In this document: positions 44,206-53,957 of the stretch, piece by piece | Layout: each line of letters starts with the position of its first letter | How positions within the stretch are numbered: the first letter of the stretch is position 1 | Assembly (NCBI GenBank): GCA_020637985.1 | Contig: JACKJK010000006.1 | Coordinates: 248,001-312,000, forward strand | From: Rhodobiaceae bacterium | GTDB lineage: Bacteria; Pseudomonadota; Alphaproteobacteria; Rhizobiales; Tepidamorphaceae | DNA: 64,000 nt | Direction: 5' to 3' | Program-made: the position numbers and the translations under genes | Notes under the pieces: generated by a model | What the model saw: the letters and a program-made list of their open reading frames with translations, nothing else | Databases searched by the model: none | Told to the model about the DNA's origin: nothing

Positions 44206-47184
44206 ATGTCTCGCGAAGACAAGAATGCGGCCCTGGCCAGCACATCCTTCCTTTACGGATCGAACGCGGCCTACATCGAAGATCTCCATTCACGATATGC
44301 CGAGAACCCGGCCTCGGTCAGCGAGGAGTGGCGCGAGTTCTTCGCGGCGCTGAACGACAGCCGCGAGGACGTCGCGGGCGAGGCGCGCGGCGCCTCGTGG
44401 AAGCGCAGCGACTGGCCGGTGCAGGCCAACGGCGAACTGGTGGCGGCGCTCGATTCCGACTGGCGCGGCATCGAGACGGCGCTCGGCGACAAGATTCGGG
44501 CAAAGGCGCAAGGACAAGGCGTCGAGCTGTCCGCCGACCAGGTGCAGCAGGCGACCCGCGATTCGGTGCGCGCGATCATGATGATCCGCGCCTACCGCAT
44601 GCGCGGACACCTGCATGCCAACCTCGATCCGCTGGGCATTGCGGCCGCCAAGGACCACGAGGAACTGCATCCCTCCAGCTACGGTTTCAGCGAGGCCGAC
44701 TACGACCGGCCGATCTTCATCGACCACGTGCTGGGGCTGGAGTTCGCCACCATCACGCAGATGCTGGCGATCCTGCGGCGCACCTACTGTTCGACGATCG
44801 GCGTGGAGTTCATGCACATCTCCGATCCGGCGGCGAAGTCGTGGATCCAGGAGCGCATCGAGGGGCCGGACAAGGAAGTCAGCTTCACCGATATCGGCAA
44901 GCGGGCCATCCTCAACAAGCTGGTCGAGGCGGAAGGCTTCGAGAAGTTTCTCGACGTGAAGTACACGGGCACCAAGCGGTTCGGCCTCGATGGCGGCGAA
45001 GCGCTGATCCCGGCGCTCGAACAGATCATCAAGCGCGGCGGCAATCTCGGCGTGCGCGAGATCGTGCTGGGCATGGCCCACCGCGGGCGGCTCAACGTGC
45101 TCACCCAGGTGATGGGCAAACCGCACCGGGCGCTGTTCCACGAATTCAAGGGCGGATCCTGGCAGCCCGACGAGGTGGAAGGCTCCGGCGACGTGAAGTA
45201 TCACCTCGGCGCCTCCTCGGACCGCGAGTTCGACGGCAACAAGGTTCACCTGTCGCTGACGGCCAACCCGTCGCACCTTGAAATCGTCAACCCGGTGGTG
45301 CTCGGCAAGTCGCGCGCCAAGCAGGACCAGATGAGCCCGCTCGACCCGGTGACGGAAACCCGCGACCGTTCCGGCGTGCTGCCGCTGCTGTTGCATGGCG
45401 ACGCTGCCTTCGCCGGCCAGGGCGTGGTTGCGGAGTGCTTCGGCCTGTCGGGGCTCAAGGGGCACCGCACCGGCGGATCGATCCACTTTATCATCAACAA
45501 CCAGATCGGCTTCACCACCAACCCGCGCTTCTCGCGCTCCTCGCCGTATCCTTCCGACGTCGCCAAGATGATCGAGGCGCCGATCCTGCACGTGAACGGC
45601 GATGATCCCGAGGCGGTGGTCTTCGCCGCCAAGATCGCGACCGAGTTCCGCCAGCTGTTCGCCAAGCCGGTGGTCATCGACATGTTCTGCTACCGCCGCT
45701 TCGGCCACAACGAGGGCGACGAGCCGGCGTTCACGCAGCCGATCATGTACAAGAAGATCCGTTCGCATCCCTCGACGCTGGAGATCTACGCGCAGCGGCT
45801 GATCGACGAGGGCGTGGTGACGAGCGCCGACGTCGAGAAGATGCGGTCTGATTGGCGCGACCACCTGGAGCAGGAGTTCGAGACCGGGCAGGCCTACATG
45901 CCCAACAAGGCCGACTGGCTCGACGGCAAGTGGGCCGGGCTGAAGGCGGTCCGCGACGATGGCGACGCGCGCCGCGGCAAGACCGGGGTGCCGATCGACA
46001 CGCTGAAGGAGATCGGCCACAAGCTGACGGCGATCCCCGAAGGCTTCCACGTCCACCGCACCATCCAGCGGTTCCTGAAGAACCGCGAGGAGATGATCGA
46101 GACGGGCGAGAAGATCGACTGGGCGACCGGCGAAGCACTTGCCTTCGGCAGCCTGATGCGTGAGGGCCACCTGGTGCGGTTGTCTGGCCAGGACGTGGAG
46201 CGCGGCACCTTCTCGCAGCGCCACTCGGTACTCTACGACCAGGAGGACGAACACCGCTTCATCCCGCTCAACGCGGTCGGCCGCAACGGGGCGCGCTACG
46301 ACGTCATCAACTCGATGCTGTCGGAAGAGGCGGTGCTCGCCTACGAATACGGCTATTCGCTGCAGGAGCCGAACGGGCTGATCGCCTGGGAGGCGCAGTT
46401 CGGCGATTTCGCCAATGGCGCGCAGGTGGTGTTCGACCAGTTCCTGTCGTCGGGCGAGAAGAAGTGGCTGCGCATGTCGGGCCTCGTCTGCCTGCTGCCG
46501 CACGGCTACGAGGGGCAGGGGCCGGAGCACTCCTCGGCGCGGCTGGAGCGCTACCTGCAATTGTGCGCTGAAGACAACTTGCAGGTTGCCTACTGCACGA
46601 CGCCGGCGAACTACTTCCACGCCCTGCGCCGCCAGCTCAACCGCGACTTCCGCAAGCCGCTGATCCTGATGACGCCGAAGTCGCTGTTGCGGCACAAAAG
46701 GGCGATCTCGCGGCTCGAAGAGATGGGCGAGAACACGAGCTTCCATCGCGTCCTGTGGGACGATGCACAGATCGTGCCCGGTTCAACGAAGATCAAGCTG
46801 AAGCCGGACAACAAGATCCGCCGCATCGTGATGTGCACCGGCAAGGTCTACTACGACCTGTTCGAGGCGCGCGAGGAGCGCGGCATCGACGACGTCTACC
46901 TGCTGAGGCTGGAGCAGCTCTATCCCGTTCCCGCCAAGGCGCTCGTCCAGGAACTCGCCCGCTTCCGCAATGCGGAGATGGTGTGGTGCCAGGAAGAGCC
47001 CAAGAACATGGGCGCCTGGACCTTCATCGAGCCGAGCCTGGAATGGGCGCTCAGCCACGTCGAGGCGAAACACAACCGGCCGCGCTATGCTGGCCGACCT
47101 GCGTCCGCGGCGACGGCGACAGGATTGATGTCGAAGCACCTGGCGCAGCTCAACGCGTTCCTGGACGAGGCGCTCGGCGAGTAG
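44206..47184 (+). CDS. sucA: 2-Oxoglutarate dehydrogenase E1 component
   Basis: Thiamine-diphosphate enzyme that decarboxylates 2-oxoglutarate and transfers succinyl to SucB. 992 residues. N-terminal FLYGSNAAYIEDLHSRY near 16-32 contacts E2; IRAYRMRGHLHANLDPL near 128; active-site HRGRLNVL near 297; thiamine-binding region around NNQIGFTTNP near 430; and YRRFGHNEGDEPAFTQP near 496-512. The C-terminal domain has WEAQFGDFANGAQVV. ATG 44206 has GGAG upstream; longer in-frame starts exist from 44176. sucB follows after 66 bases. Confidence 0.98.
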   Translation: MSREDKNAALASTSFLYGSNAAYIEDLHSRYAENPASVSEEWREFFAALNDSREDVAGEARGASWKRSDWPVQANGELVAALDSDWRGIETALGDKIRAKAQGQGVELSADQVQQATRDSVRAIMMIRAYRMRGHLHANLDPLGIAAAKDHEELHPSSYGFSEADYDRPIFIDHVLGLEFATITQMLAILRRTYCSTIGVEFMHISDPAAKSWIQERIEGPDKEVSFTDIGKRAILNKLVEAEGFEKFLDVKYTGTKRFGLDGGEALIPALEQIIKRGGNLGVREIVLGMAHRGRLNVLTQVMGKPHRALFHEFKGGSWQPDEVEGSGDVKYHLGASSDREFDGNKVHLSLTANPSHLEIVNPVVLGKSRAKQDQMSPLDPVTETRDRSGVLPLLLHGDAAFAGQGVVAECFGLSGLKGHRTGGSIHFIINNQIGFTTNPRFSRSSPYPSDVAKMIEAPILHVNGDDPEAVVFAAKIATEFRQLFAKPVVIDMFCYRRFGHNEGDEPAFTQPIMYKKIRSHPSTLEIYAQRLIDEGVVTSADVEKMRSDWRDHLEQEFETGQAYMPNKADWLDGKWAGLKAVRDDGDARRGKTGVPIDTLKEIGHKLTAIPEGFHVHRTIQRFLKNREEMIETGEKIDWATGEALAFGSLMREGHLVRLSGQDVERGTFSQRHSVLYDQEDEHRFIPLNAVGRNGARYDVINSMLSEEAVLAYEYGYSLQEPNGLIAWEAQFGDFANGAQVVFDQFLSSGEKKWLRMSGLVCLLPHGYEGQGPEHSSARLERYLQLCAEDNLQVAYCTTPANYFHALRRQLNRDFRKPLILMTPKSLLRHKRAISRLEEMGENTSFHRVLWDDAQIVPGSTKIKLKPDNKIRRIVMCTGKVYYDLFEAREERGIDDVYLLRLEQLYPVPAKALVQELARFRNAEMVWCQEEPKNMGAWTFIEPSLEWALSHVEAKHNRPRYAGRPASAATATGLMSKHLAQLNAFLDEALGE

Positions 47185-47250
47185 GACCACGCAGCCGGGC
47201 CGGCGGTCCGGAACGAACTGAAAAATGCAATCGAAAGGCTCCGGAAGGTC

Positions 47251-48474
47251 ATGGCCACTGAAATCCGCGTACCCACCCTCGGCGAATCGGTTGCCGAAGC
47301 GACCGTGGGGCAATGGTTCAAGAAGCCCGGCGACGCGGTGAATGCCGACGAGCCGCTGGTCGAGCTGGAAACCGACAAGGTGACCATCGAGGTTCCCGCG
47401 CCAGCATCGGGCACGCTCGCCGAGATCGCCGTCGGCGACGGCGAGACGGTCGAGGTCGGCGCGCTGCTCGGCATGCTCAGCGAGGGTGCCGGCGCTCCGG
47501 TGGCGAAGCCGGCGGAGAAGCCGGCCGCGAAACCTGCCGCAGCAAAGCCGGCTGCGGCCCAACCCGCGGCGGGTGCCAAGGCGGGCGTCGCTTCTCCGGC
47601 CGCCGCCAAGATCGCCGCCGACAACAGCGTCGATGCGGCAGGCGTTGCCGGCAGCGGCAAGGGCGGCCGCGTGACCAAGGGCGATGTGCTCGCCTACGTC
47701 GCGGGCGGCGCTGGCGCCGCGGCGAAACCGGCTGCGTCCGCGCAGGTGCGCGCGCCTTCGGCGCCGGACGATGCCTCGCGCGAGGAGCGCGTACGCATGA
47801 CCAAGCTGCGCCAGACGATCGCGCGCCGCCTGAAGGAGGCGCAGGACACGGCCGCCATGCTGACCACCTTCAACGAGGTGGACATGACGAACGTCATGGC
47901 GCTGCGCAAGCAGTACAAGGATGTCTTCGAGAAGAAGCACGGCGCCAAGCTCGGCTTCATGAGCTTCTTCGTGAAGGCGGTGGTGCAGGCGCTGAAGGAC
48001 GTGCCGGCCGTCAACGGCGAGATCGACGGCACCGATCTGGTGTACAAGAACTACTACCACATCGGCGTCGCGGTCGGCACCGACAAGGGGCTGGTGGTTC
48101 CGGTGGTGCGCGATGCCGACATGCTCAACCTGGCCGAGATCGAGACGACGATCGCCGAGTACGGCGCGCGCGCGCGCGATGGCAAGCTCGGCATCGAGGA
48201 CATGCAGGGCGGCACCTTCACCATCTCTAACGGCGGCGTCTACGGCTCGCTGATGTCGACGCCGATTCTCAACGCGCCGCAGTCGGGCATCCTCGGCATG
48301 CACAAGATCCAGGAACGCCCGATGGTGGTGAACGGCGAGATCAGGGTGCGCCCGATGATGTATCTCGCGCTCAGCTACGACCACCGCATCGTCGACGGCA
48401 AGGAGGCGGTGACCTTCCTGGTGCGCGTCAAGGACTGCATCGAGGATCCGCAGCGGCTGGTGCTGGACATCTGA
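47251..48474 (+). CDS. sucB: Dihydrolipoyllysine succinyltransferase, E2 of 2-oxoglutarate dehydrogenase
   Basis: Core of the OGDH complex. 407 residues: lipoyl domain 1-76 with lipoylated Lys43 in ETDKVTIEV, an Ala/Pro/Lys-rich linker (about 82-112), the E1/E3-binding domain (about 113-150), and the catalytic domain ending in SYDHRIVDGKEAVTFL with the active His near 378. ATG 47251 follows CCGGAAGG. Immediately after the stop is a small CCGGG/CCCGG hairpin (48476-48489), then a MAPEG gene. Confidence 0.98.
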   Translation: MATEIRVPTLGESVAEATVGQWFKKPGDAVNADEPLVELETDKVTIEVPAPASGTLAEIAVGDGETVEVGALLGMLSEGAGAPVAKPAEKPAAKPAAAKPAAAQPAAGAKAGVASPAAAKIAADNSVDAAGVAGSGKGGRVTKGDVLAYVAGGAGAAAKPAASAQVRAPSAPDDASREERVRMTKLRQTIARRLKEAQDTAAMLTTFNEVDMTNVMALRKQYKDVFEKKHGAKLGFMSFFVKAVVQALKDVPAVNGEIDGTDLVYKNYYHIGVAVGTDKGLVVPVVRDADMLNLAEIETTIAEYGARARDGKLGIEDMQGGTFTISNGGVYGSLMSTPILNAPQSGILGMHKIQERPMVVNGEIRVRPMMYLALSYDHRIVDGKEAVTFLVRVKDCIEDPQRLVLDI

Positions 48475-48505
48475 GCCGGGAAATCCCGGTCCGGGAGGCT
48501 CAACG

Positions 48506-48892
48506 GTGAGCACAGACCTTGCCATGCTGATCGCCGCGTGCGTGCTGGCGCTGGTGCAGATCGGGATCTACGGCATCTTCGCCATGCGCCAGCTCGGCGT
48601 CGTCTATGCGGCGGGACCGCGTGACGAGGAGAGGCCGATTACTGGCGTCGCGGGGCGGCTGAAGCGGGCCTACCAGAACCACCTGGAGACGCTGCCGCTG
48701 TTTGCCGCCGGCGTCATCGTCGCGCATCTCGCCGGCGAGGCGAATGCGACGACGGCACTGGCTTCGCAGATCTATGTTGCGGCGCGTGTCGCCTACGTGC
48801 CGCTGTATGCGTTCGGCATTCCGCTGCGGTCGCTCGCCTGGGGCGTCGCGACCGCCGCGATCGCCGTCATCTTCGTCGTCGCGCTCGACTGA
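48506..48892 (+). CDS. MAPEG-family membrane protein inside the suc-lpdA run
   Basis: A 128-residue membrane protein of the MAPEG family (glutathione- and eicosanoid-type membrane enzymes). Four hydrophobic segments: about 4-24, 56-76, 79-97 and 105-126. The pattern RAYQNHLETLPLFAAGVIVAHL near 53-74 and YVAARVAYVPLY near 90-101 is characteristic. Start GTG 48506 with GGGAGG upstream. It lies 31 bases after sucB and 40 before lpdA, in the same direction. Enzyme activity and substrate are unknown; the location suggests cotranscription, not a role in the dehydrogenase complex. Confidence 0.85.
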   Translation: MSTDLAMLIAACVLALVQIGIYGIFAMRQLGVVYAAGPRDEERPITGVAGRLKRAYQNHLETLPLFAAGVIVAHLAGEANATTALASQIYVAARVAYVPLYAFGIPLRSLAWGVATAAIAVIFVVALD

Positions 48893-48932
48893 TCGCGCTG
48901 CGGCGGACACGAAAACTCAAAGAGGCAGTTCA

Positions 48933-50334
<1,402 letters not shown>

Positions 50335-50339
<5 letters not shown>

Positions 50340-50364
50340 CAGGCTGGCCTGTGACAGGCTGACC
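50335..50364. repeat. 15-base tandem repeat across the lpdA stop
   Basis: TGTGACAGGCTGGCC (50335-50349) is followed directly by TGTGACAGGCTGACC (50350-50364), differing at one base. The first copy contains the lpdA TGA stop. Confidence 0.85.
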
Positions 50365-50404
50365 TGCGCCTGCCTGCCCTCGACAATTCATGCGATTCGG
50401 CGGT

Positions 50405-50935
50405 TCAGGAATTCGCAGGCGCCGGAGGCGTATCGACGGCGATGCCGATCAGCCGCCATTCGTCGCCGTTGCGGGAAAACAGCATCTGAAACGTCACTTG
50501 CAGGGGCCGGGTCGGGAAGATCCCGGCCATTCTCAGCATGCCGCGCTGGTCGATCGTCGGCGGCAGGGTGAACTGTGGTGCGATGACCGCCACCGGGGCG
50601 AGGTTGAGATTGCGCCCGCGCAGGTCGGCGAACTGCTCGGCCAGCCGCGCGGCGCTGTTGGCGTCGCGGAACCCCGGCGCGGCGAGATCGCGGAACACCG
50701 TGTAGTTGCCGGTCCGGTTGGCGTCGTTGAGGGCGGATAGCGTCGTGCGCACGAGAATAGCAGCGCCGGCGTTATCGATGGGAGCCGGCTCTGCGGCTGC
50801 TGCGGTCTGCTCCTGCACCGGCTCGGCGGTGGCGAGTGCGAATGTCGCGGCCGCGACCGCTGCGGCGATAAGCAGGTATCTGGTAACGCCTGCGATGGCG
50901 GGAAAGCGGGAGCGGGAAGGAAGCGCGCCTACCAT
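50405..50935 (-). CDS. Exported protein coupled to the trimeric autotransporter
   Basis: A 176-residue protein with an N-terminal hydrophobic segment (about 19-37) serving as a signal peptide or membrane anchor, an Ala-rich spacer, and a compact domain at about 55-170. Short motifs LVRTTLSALNDANRTGNY, FRDLAAPGFR and NGDEWRLIGIAV suggest an NTF2-like cone fold, but this is inference; I do not recognise a named family. Its ATG lies within the last codons of the autotransporter gene (seven-base overlap), so translation is coupled. It converges on lpdA with 65 bases between the stops. Confidence 0.75.
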   Translation of the reverse strand: MVGALPSRSRFPAIAGVTRYLLIAAAVAAATFALATAEPVQEQTAAAAEPAPIDNAGAAILVRTTLSALNDANRTGNYTVFRDLAAPGFRDANSAARLAEQFADLRGRNLNLAPVAVIAPQFTLPPTIDQRGMLRMAGIFPTRPLQVTFQMLFSRNGDEWRLIGIAVDTPPAPANS

Positions 50936-52101
50936 GCGATCGTCAGGCCGAGCCTGCCTCCCACGGTTCCCCGCTCGACGCCGATGCCCAGCCCGCCGTT
51001 GACGAACATGTTGTCGGAGACGCGGGCGACGGCGCCGAAGGCGAAGGCGTTCTGGCCCTCGAACGTGCCCCAGTTGCCGGAGATCGCGAAGCGTGCATCG
51101 CCCGGCAGGCTCAGGCCGCCGGCCAGCGCCAGCGCCATGGCGATGCCTTCGGAATTGTCGGCGACGGCGGAGCGAAGCGCGGCGGACTCACCTTGCAGCG
51201 TGGCGATGTCCATGGAGTTGGTGCTGATGGCCGCGGTGTTGGCCGAGATCCCGGTGGCATTGCTCGCAATCGCCGCCGTGTTGGTGGCGATGTTGTTGGA
51301 ATTCGTGGCGATGTTGCCGGCGTTCGCCGTCATGGCAGCGGTGTTCGTGCCGATGGCGGCCGAGTTGGTGTCGACCTGACCTTGCAACGCGCCGCCGTCG
51401 CTGGCGAGATTGCCGTCCGCGTCCGTCGTGACGACGCCGGTCACCGGCCCCTGTGCGGAGGTGCTGGCCGCCGACGTGATGCCCGGCGCGGTGTAGGTGT
51501 TGGTGGCGGTGCCAAAGACCTGCTGGTCGGCGCGGGTCGTCGTCGCGCCGTGGCCGAAGGCGGCCGAGTTGGCATGCGTTGCAGACGCGATGCCGCCGAT
51601 GGCGGTGGAGTTGAACCCGGTGGCGCGCGAGTCGGAGCCGATGGCGACATTGCGCGTTCCGTCGCCATGAGCATCGGCGCCGGTGAAGTTGCCGCTGGAG
51701 GGCAGATCGCCGCCAATAGCCACGTTGGCGCTGTTGTCGCCGGAGGCGCGTGTTTCTGTACCGACGCCGGTATTGCTGCTGCCATTGCCACCGGCGATGA
51801 CGCCGAAACCGACCGCGAGGTTGCGGCTGTCGTTGCCGGCGGAAATGTTGAAGCCCAGACCGATGGACGTATTCGCCGAGCTCGCCCCGGAGGCGATGGC
51901 GTTCGTCCCACACGCGAAGTTGCTGCCGCCACCGCCGGCAGATGCAAATTCGCCGCTCTCGCCGGCATCGGCGCTGTCGCAGACGAACACCTGGGCACGC
52001 GCCTGGTCCGGTGCACCTAGGCCACCACACAGGCCAAGGACCGAAAGCACGATCGCACGCAGGAGCAACCTGGCGACAAAGATGGTCCGTGACCGTTTCA
52101 T
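50929..52101 (-). CDS. YadA-like trimeric autotransporter adhesin
   Basis: A 390-residue trimeric autotransporter, small for the family. Signal peptide about 1-36; head of YadA-type repeats about 65-190 (AVGFGVIAGGNGSSNTGVG, NVAIGSDSRATGFNSTAIGG); neck-like ADQQVFGTATNTYTAPGI near 191-208; stalk of short Asn/Thr/Ala/Ile repeats such as IATNTAAIASN (about 240-315); and a C-terminal anchor about 318-390 (GIAMALALAGG, RFAISGNWGTFEGQNAFAFGA), ending in Trp rather than the usual Phe. Three anchors would build one 12-stranded outer-membrane barrel. Two cysteines near the head start (41, 64) are unusual. ATG 52101 behind GGGAGG. Confidence 0.9.
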   Translation of the reverse strand: MKRSRTIFVARLLLRAIVLSVLGLCGGLGAPDQARAQVFVCDSADAGESGEFASAGGGGSNFACGTNAIASGASSANTSIGLGFNISAGNDSRNLAVGFGVIAGGNGSSNTGVGTETRASGDNSANVAIGGDLPSSGNFTGADAHGDGTRNVAIGSDSRATGFNSTAIGGIASATHANSAAFGHGATTTRADQQVFGTATNTYTAPGITSAASTSAQGPVTGVVTTDADGNLASDGGALQGQVDTNSAAIGTNTAAMTANAGNIATNSNNIATNTAAIASNATGISANTAAISTNSMDIATLQGESAALRSAVADNSEGIAMALALAGGLSLPGDARFAISGNWGTFEGQNAFAFGAVARVSDNMFVNGGLGIGVERGTVGGRLGLTIAW

Positions 52102-52290
52102 ATGCAGTGCCTCCCGTCCCGACACTGAAACGCAAATGACGTTCAGGCGCCGGCGGACCGAGAGAGCATCTCGACGCTGCCAGGGGTGCTGCCGGCCAGG
52201 TCGAAGCCTATCGGCAATGCGGATCGTTGGAACGACCGTGCCAGACAAAGACTCGTTGCATGACATGCAAGGTGGACGGGAAGCGCGCGT

Positions 52291-53163
52291 TCAGCTCCAG
52301 TCGAGCGAACGTGCTGCGTCAAGCGCTGCCTTCACCGGCGCTGCATGCGGGCGGCCTGCAACGGTGACGATGCTGACGGTGCGATAGACTTCCGGTTCGA
52401 TGACCGGCCGCATCTCGATATCGGCGATGAGCGGCAGGTATTGCGGCATCAGGGTGATGCCGAGGCCGGCTGCCACCATCGATTGCACCCAGTCCTCGCG
52501 TTCGCTCATGAACCGCATCTGCACCCCCTTGTAGGGTGCCGGCACGCCGAGGCGCGCGAAGTTGGACGGAAACTCGCAATGCAGGCGCTTGATGTACGGC
52601 TCGCCGTCGATCTCGGCGAGCGGCACCGCGTTCATCGCGGCGAAGCGATGACCCGGCGGGAAGGCAACGAAATAGAATTCCCTGTAAAGTTCGTTTGCGC
52701 GCAGGGGATCGGCATATTCCGGGCGGGTGGCGATGGCGACATCGAGTTCGCCCTCGGCGAGCGCGCTCTCGAGTTCCTCGCAGTTGGCTTCCCAGACGTG
52801 CAATTCCAGTTCCGGAGCCTGTTCGCGCAAGCGGCGCAGGTAGGCGACGAGGCGGCTCGATGCCATTGTGGAGACCACTCCGAGGCGCAGCCGTGTGTCC
52901 GCGGCGGAAAAGCGTTCGGCTTCCCTCACCGCCCGGTCGGCGGCGTTGCGGGCTTCCGACAGATGCCGCTGCATCAATCGGCCGAGATCGGTGAGGTGGG
53001 TGAGATGGCGTTCGCGGCGGAACAGCTGGCCGCCGAGCTCGTCCTCCAGCGCCTTGATCGCGCGTGTCAGCGTCGGCACCGCGACATCACAGGCTTCCGC
53101 GGCGCGGGTGAAATTGAGGGTGCCGCACGCGGCCAGGAAATAGTCGATTTGGCGCAAGTCCAT
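52291..53163 (-). CDS. LysR-family transcriptional regulator
   Basis: A 290-residue LysR-type regulator. HTH at about 1-60 (MDLRQIDYFLAACGTLNFTRAAEACDVAVPTLTRAIKALE, split by family pattern), effector domain about 90-285 with LGLGVVST-like first strand (RLGVVSTMASSRLVAYL) and GLGITLMPQYLP near 245, the usual LysR signature. ATG 53163, one codon before homologues begin. It is upstream of and in the same direction as the autotransporter gene (189-base gap), not divergent from a target, so what it controls is unclear. Self-regulation is likely by family habit. Confidence 0.9.
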   Translation of the reverse strand: MDLRQIDYFLAACGTLNFTRAAEACDVAVPTLTRAIKALEDELGGQLFRRERHLTHLTDLGRLMQRHLSEARNAADRAVREAERFSAADTRLRLGVVSTMASSRLVAYLRRLREQAPELELHVWEANCEELESALAEGELDVAIATRPEYADPLRANELYREFYFVAFPPGHRFAAMNAVPLAEIDGEPYIKRLHCEFPSNFARLGVPAPYKGVQMRFMSEREDWVQSMVAAGLGITLMPQYLPLIADIEMRPVIEPEVYRTVSIVTVAGRPHAAPVKAALDAARSLDWS

Positions 53164-53382
53164 CGGGCGCGGATCCAGCTTGACGGTCTGCGCAAACTCT
53201 AGTGCGTCCGAGCCGGATTCCGCCACAGGAAATTGCCGACGCGGCGATTGCGCCTGCCAGATGGTGGCGCCACATTGCCCCGGTAGCGTGGCCGGACTTG
53301 CGGGGCAGACACGAACCAACTGTCGGTCCGGAACGATCCGGGCCGCCGGGTGCAGTCTTCTGAACGCGGACGGACGATCCGC

Positions 53383-53613
53383 CTACTCGGTCGCGGTTGC
53401 CTGCGGCGCCTGTGCGGTCTGCAGGGTGGTGTCGTCCGCCGCCGTGTCCGCAGTCGCTGTCTGCTGCGGGGCCGGCTTGGTCTCGGGCACCGGCGTTGCG
53501 TCCTGCGCCGTTGTCAGCGAGGCCTTGTGGCCCCAGCTGCATTCCGCCGAGGCGGCGGCCGCGAAACCGGCGAGGCCGGTTCCCAGGATCGCGAGTGTCA
53601 GCAGTTTCCTCAT
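53383..53613 (-). CDS. Tiny exported protein with Cys-Ser-Trp start
   Basis: A 76-residue protein: signal peptide 1-23 (cleavage after ASA), then ECSWGHKA and a Thr/Ala/Pro/Gln-rich, probably disordered tail. Only one cysteine follows the signal. Such small exported proteins are common in alphaproteobacteria and have no known role. Start ATG 53613 with GAGGATG upstream. The gene is isolated: 219 bases to the LysR start downstream and a divergent membrane-protein gene upstream. Confidence 0.6.
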   Translation of the reverse strand: MRKLLTLAILGTGLAGFAAAASAECSWGHKASLTTAQDATPVPETKPAPQQTATADTAADDTTLQTAQAPQATATE

Positions 53614-53734
53614 CGCGGTTCATCCTCATTGCATGGCATGGTGGCCTGGCCGAACATGCCGGTTCACAGGGAACACGTCGATATGCCCGGCTTGGGTCAA
53701 GCCGGCAGGGACGATGGTAAGGCAGGCTCGTACA

Positions 53735-53941
53735 ATGTCAAAAAACGTTTTCGTGCGCCTGGGGTTCGCGTTGCTGTCGCTGCTGTGCCTGGGCTGCGCG
53801 GCGGCGCTCACGATGATCGCCTACGAACTCGTGCACCGGGTGACCGGTTCGGCGCGGGCGGGTCAACTCGCCGGCGCGGCGGTGATCGCGGTTCTCGGCG
53901 GCGGGCTGGCGCTGGTGTTGCGTCGCCGGGCGGGAAAATAA
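53735..53941 (+). CDS. Small two-helix membrane protein
   Basis: A 68-residue hydrophobic protein. Two membrane segments, about 8-29 (LGFALLSLLCLGCAAALTMIA region) and 43-61 (LAGAAVIAVLGGGLALVL region), with a positively charged end (RRRAGK). Family unknown; it looks like an inner-membrane protein with both ends in the cytoplasm. The start could also be ATG 53714, seven codons upstream. Divergent from the tiny exported protein, convergent with xerC (16-base gap). Short length and weak initiation signal limit confidence. Confidence 0.5.
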   Translation: MSKNVFVRLGFALLSLLCLGCAAALTMIAYELVHRVTGSARAGQLAGAAVIAVLGGGLALVLRRRAGK

Positions 53942-53957
53942 GCTGCGGACGCCTGCC

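Noticed and set aside
44290..46746. Long minus-strand open frame opposite sucA
   Set aside because: Shadow of sucA with the same artefactual composition; the sense gene is certain.
51190..51380. DNA-level repeat array in the autotransporter stalk region
   Set aside because: The repeated Asn/Thr/Ala/Ile heptad-like units of the protein explain it; the copies differ in DNA and are not a CRISPR or satellite.
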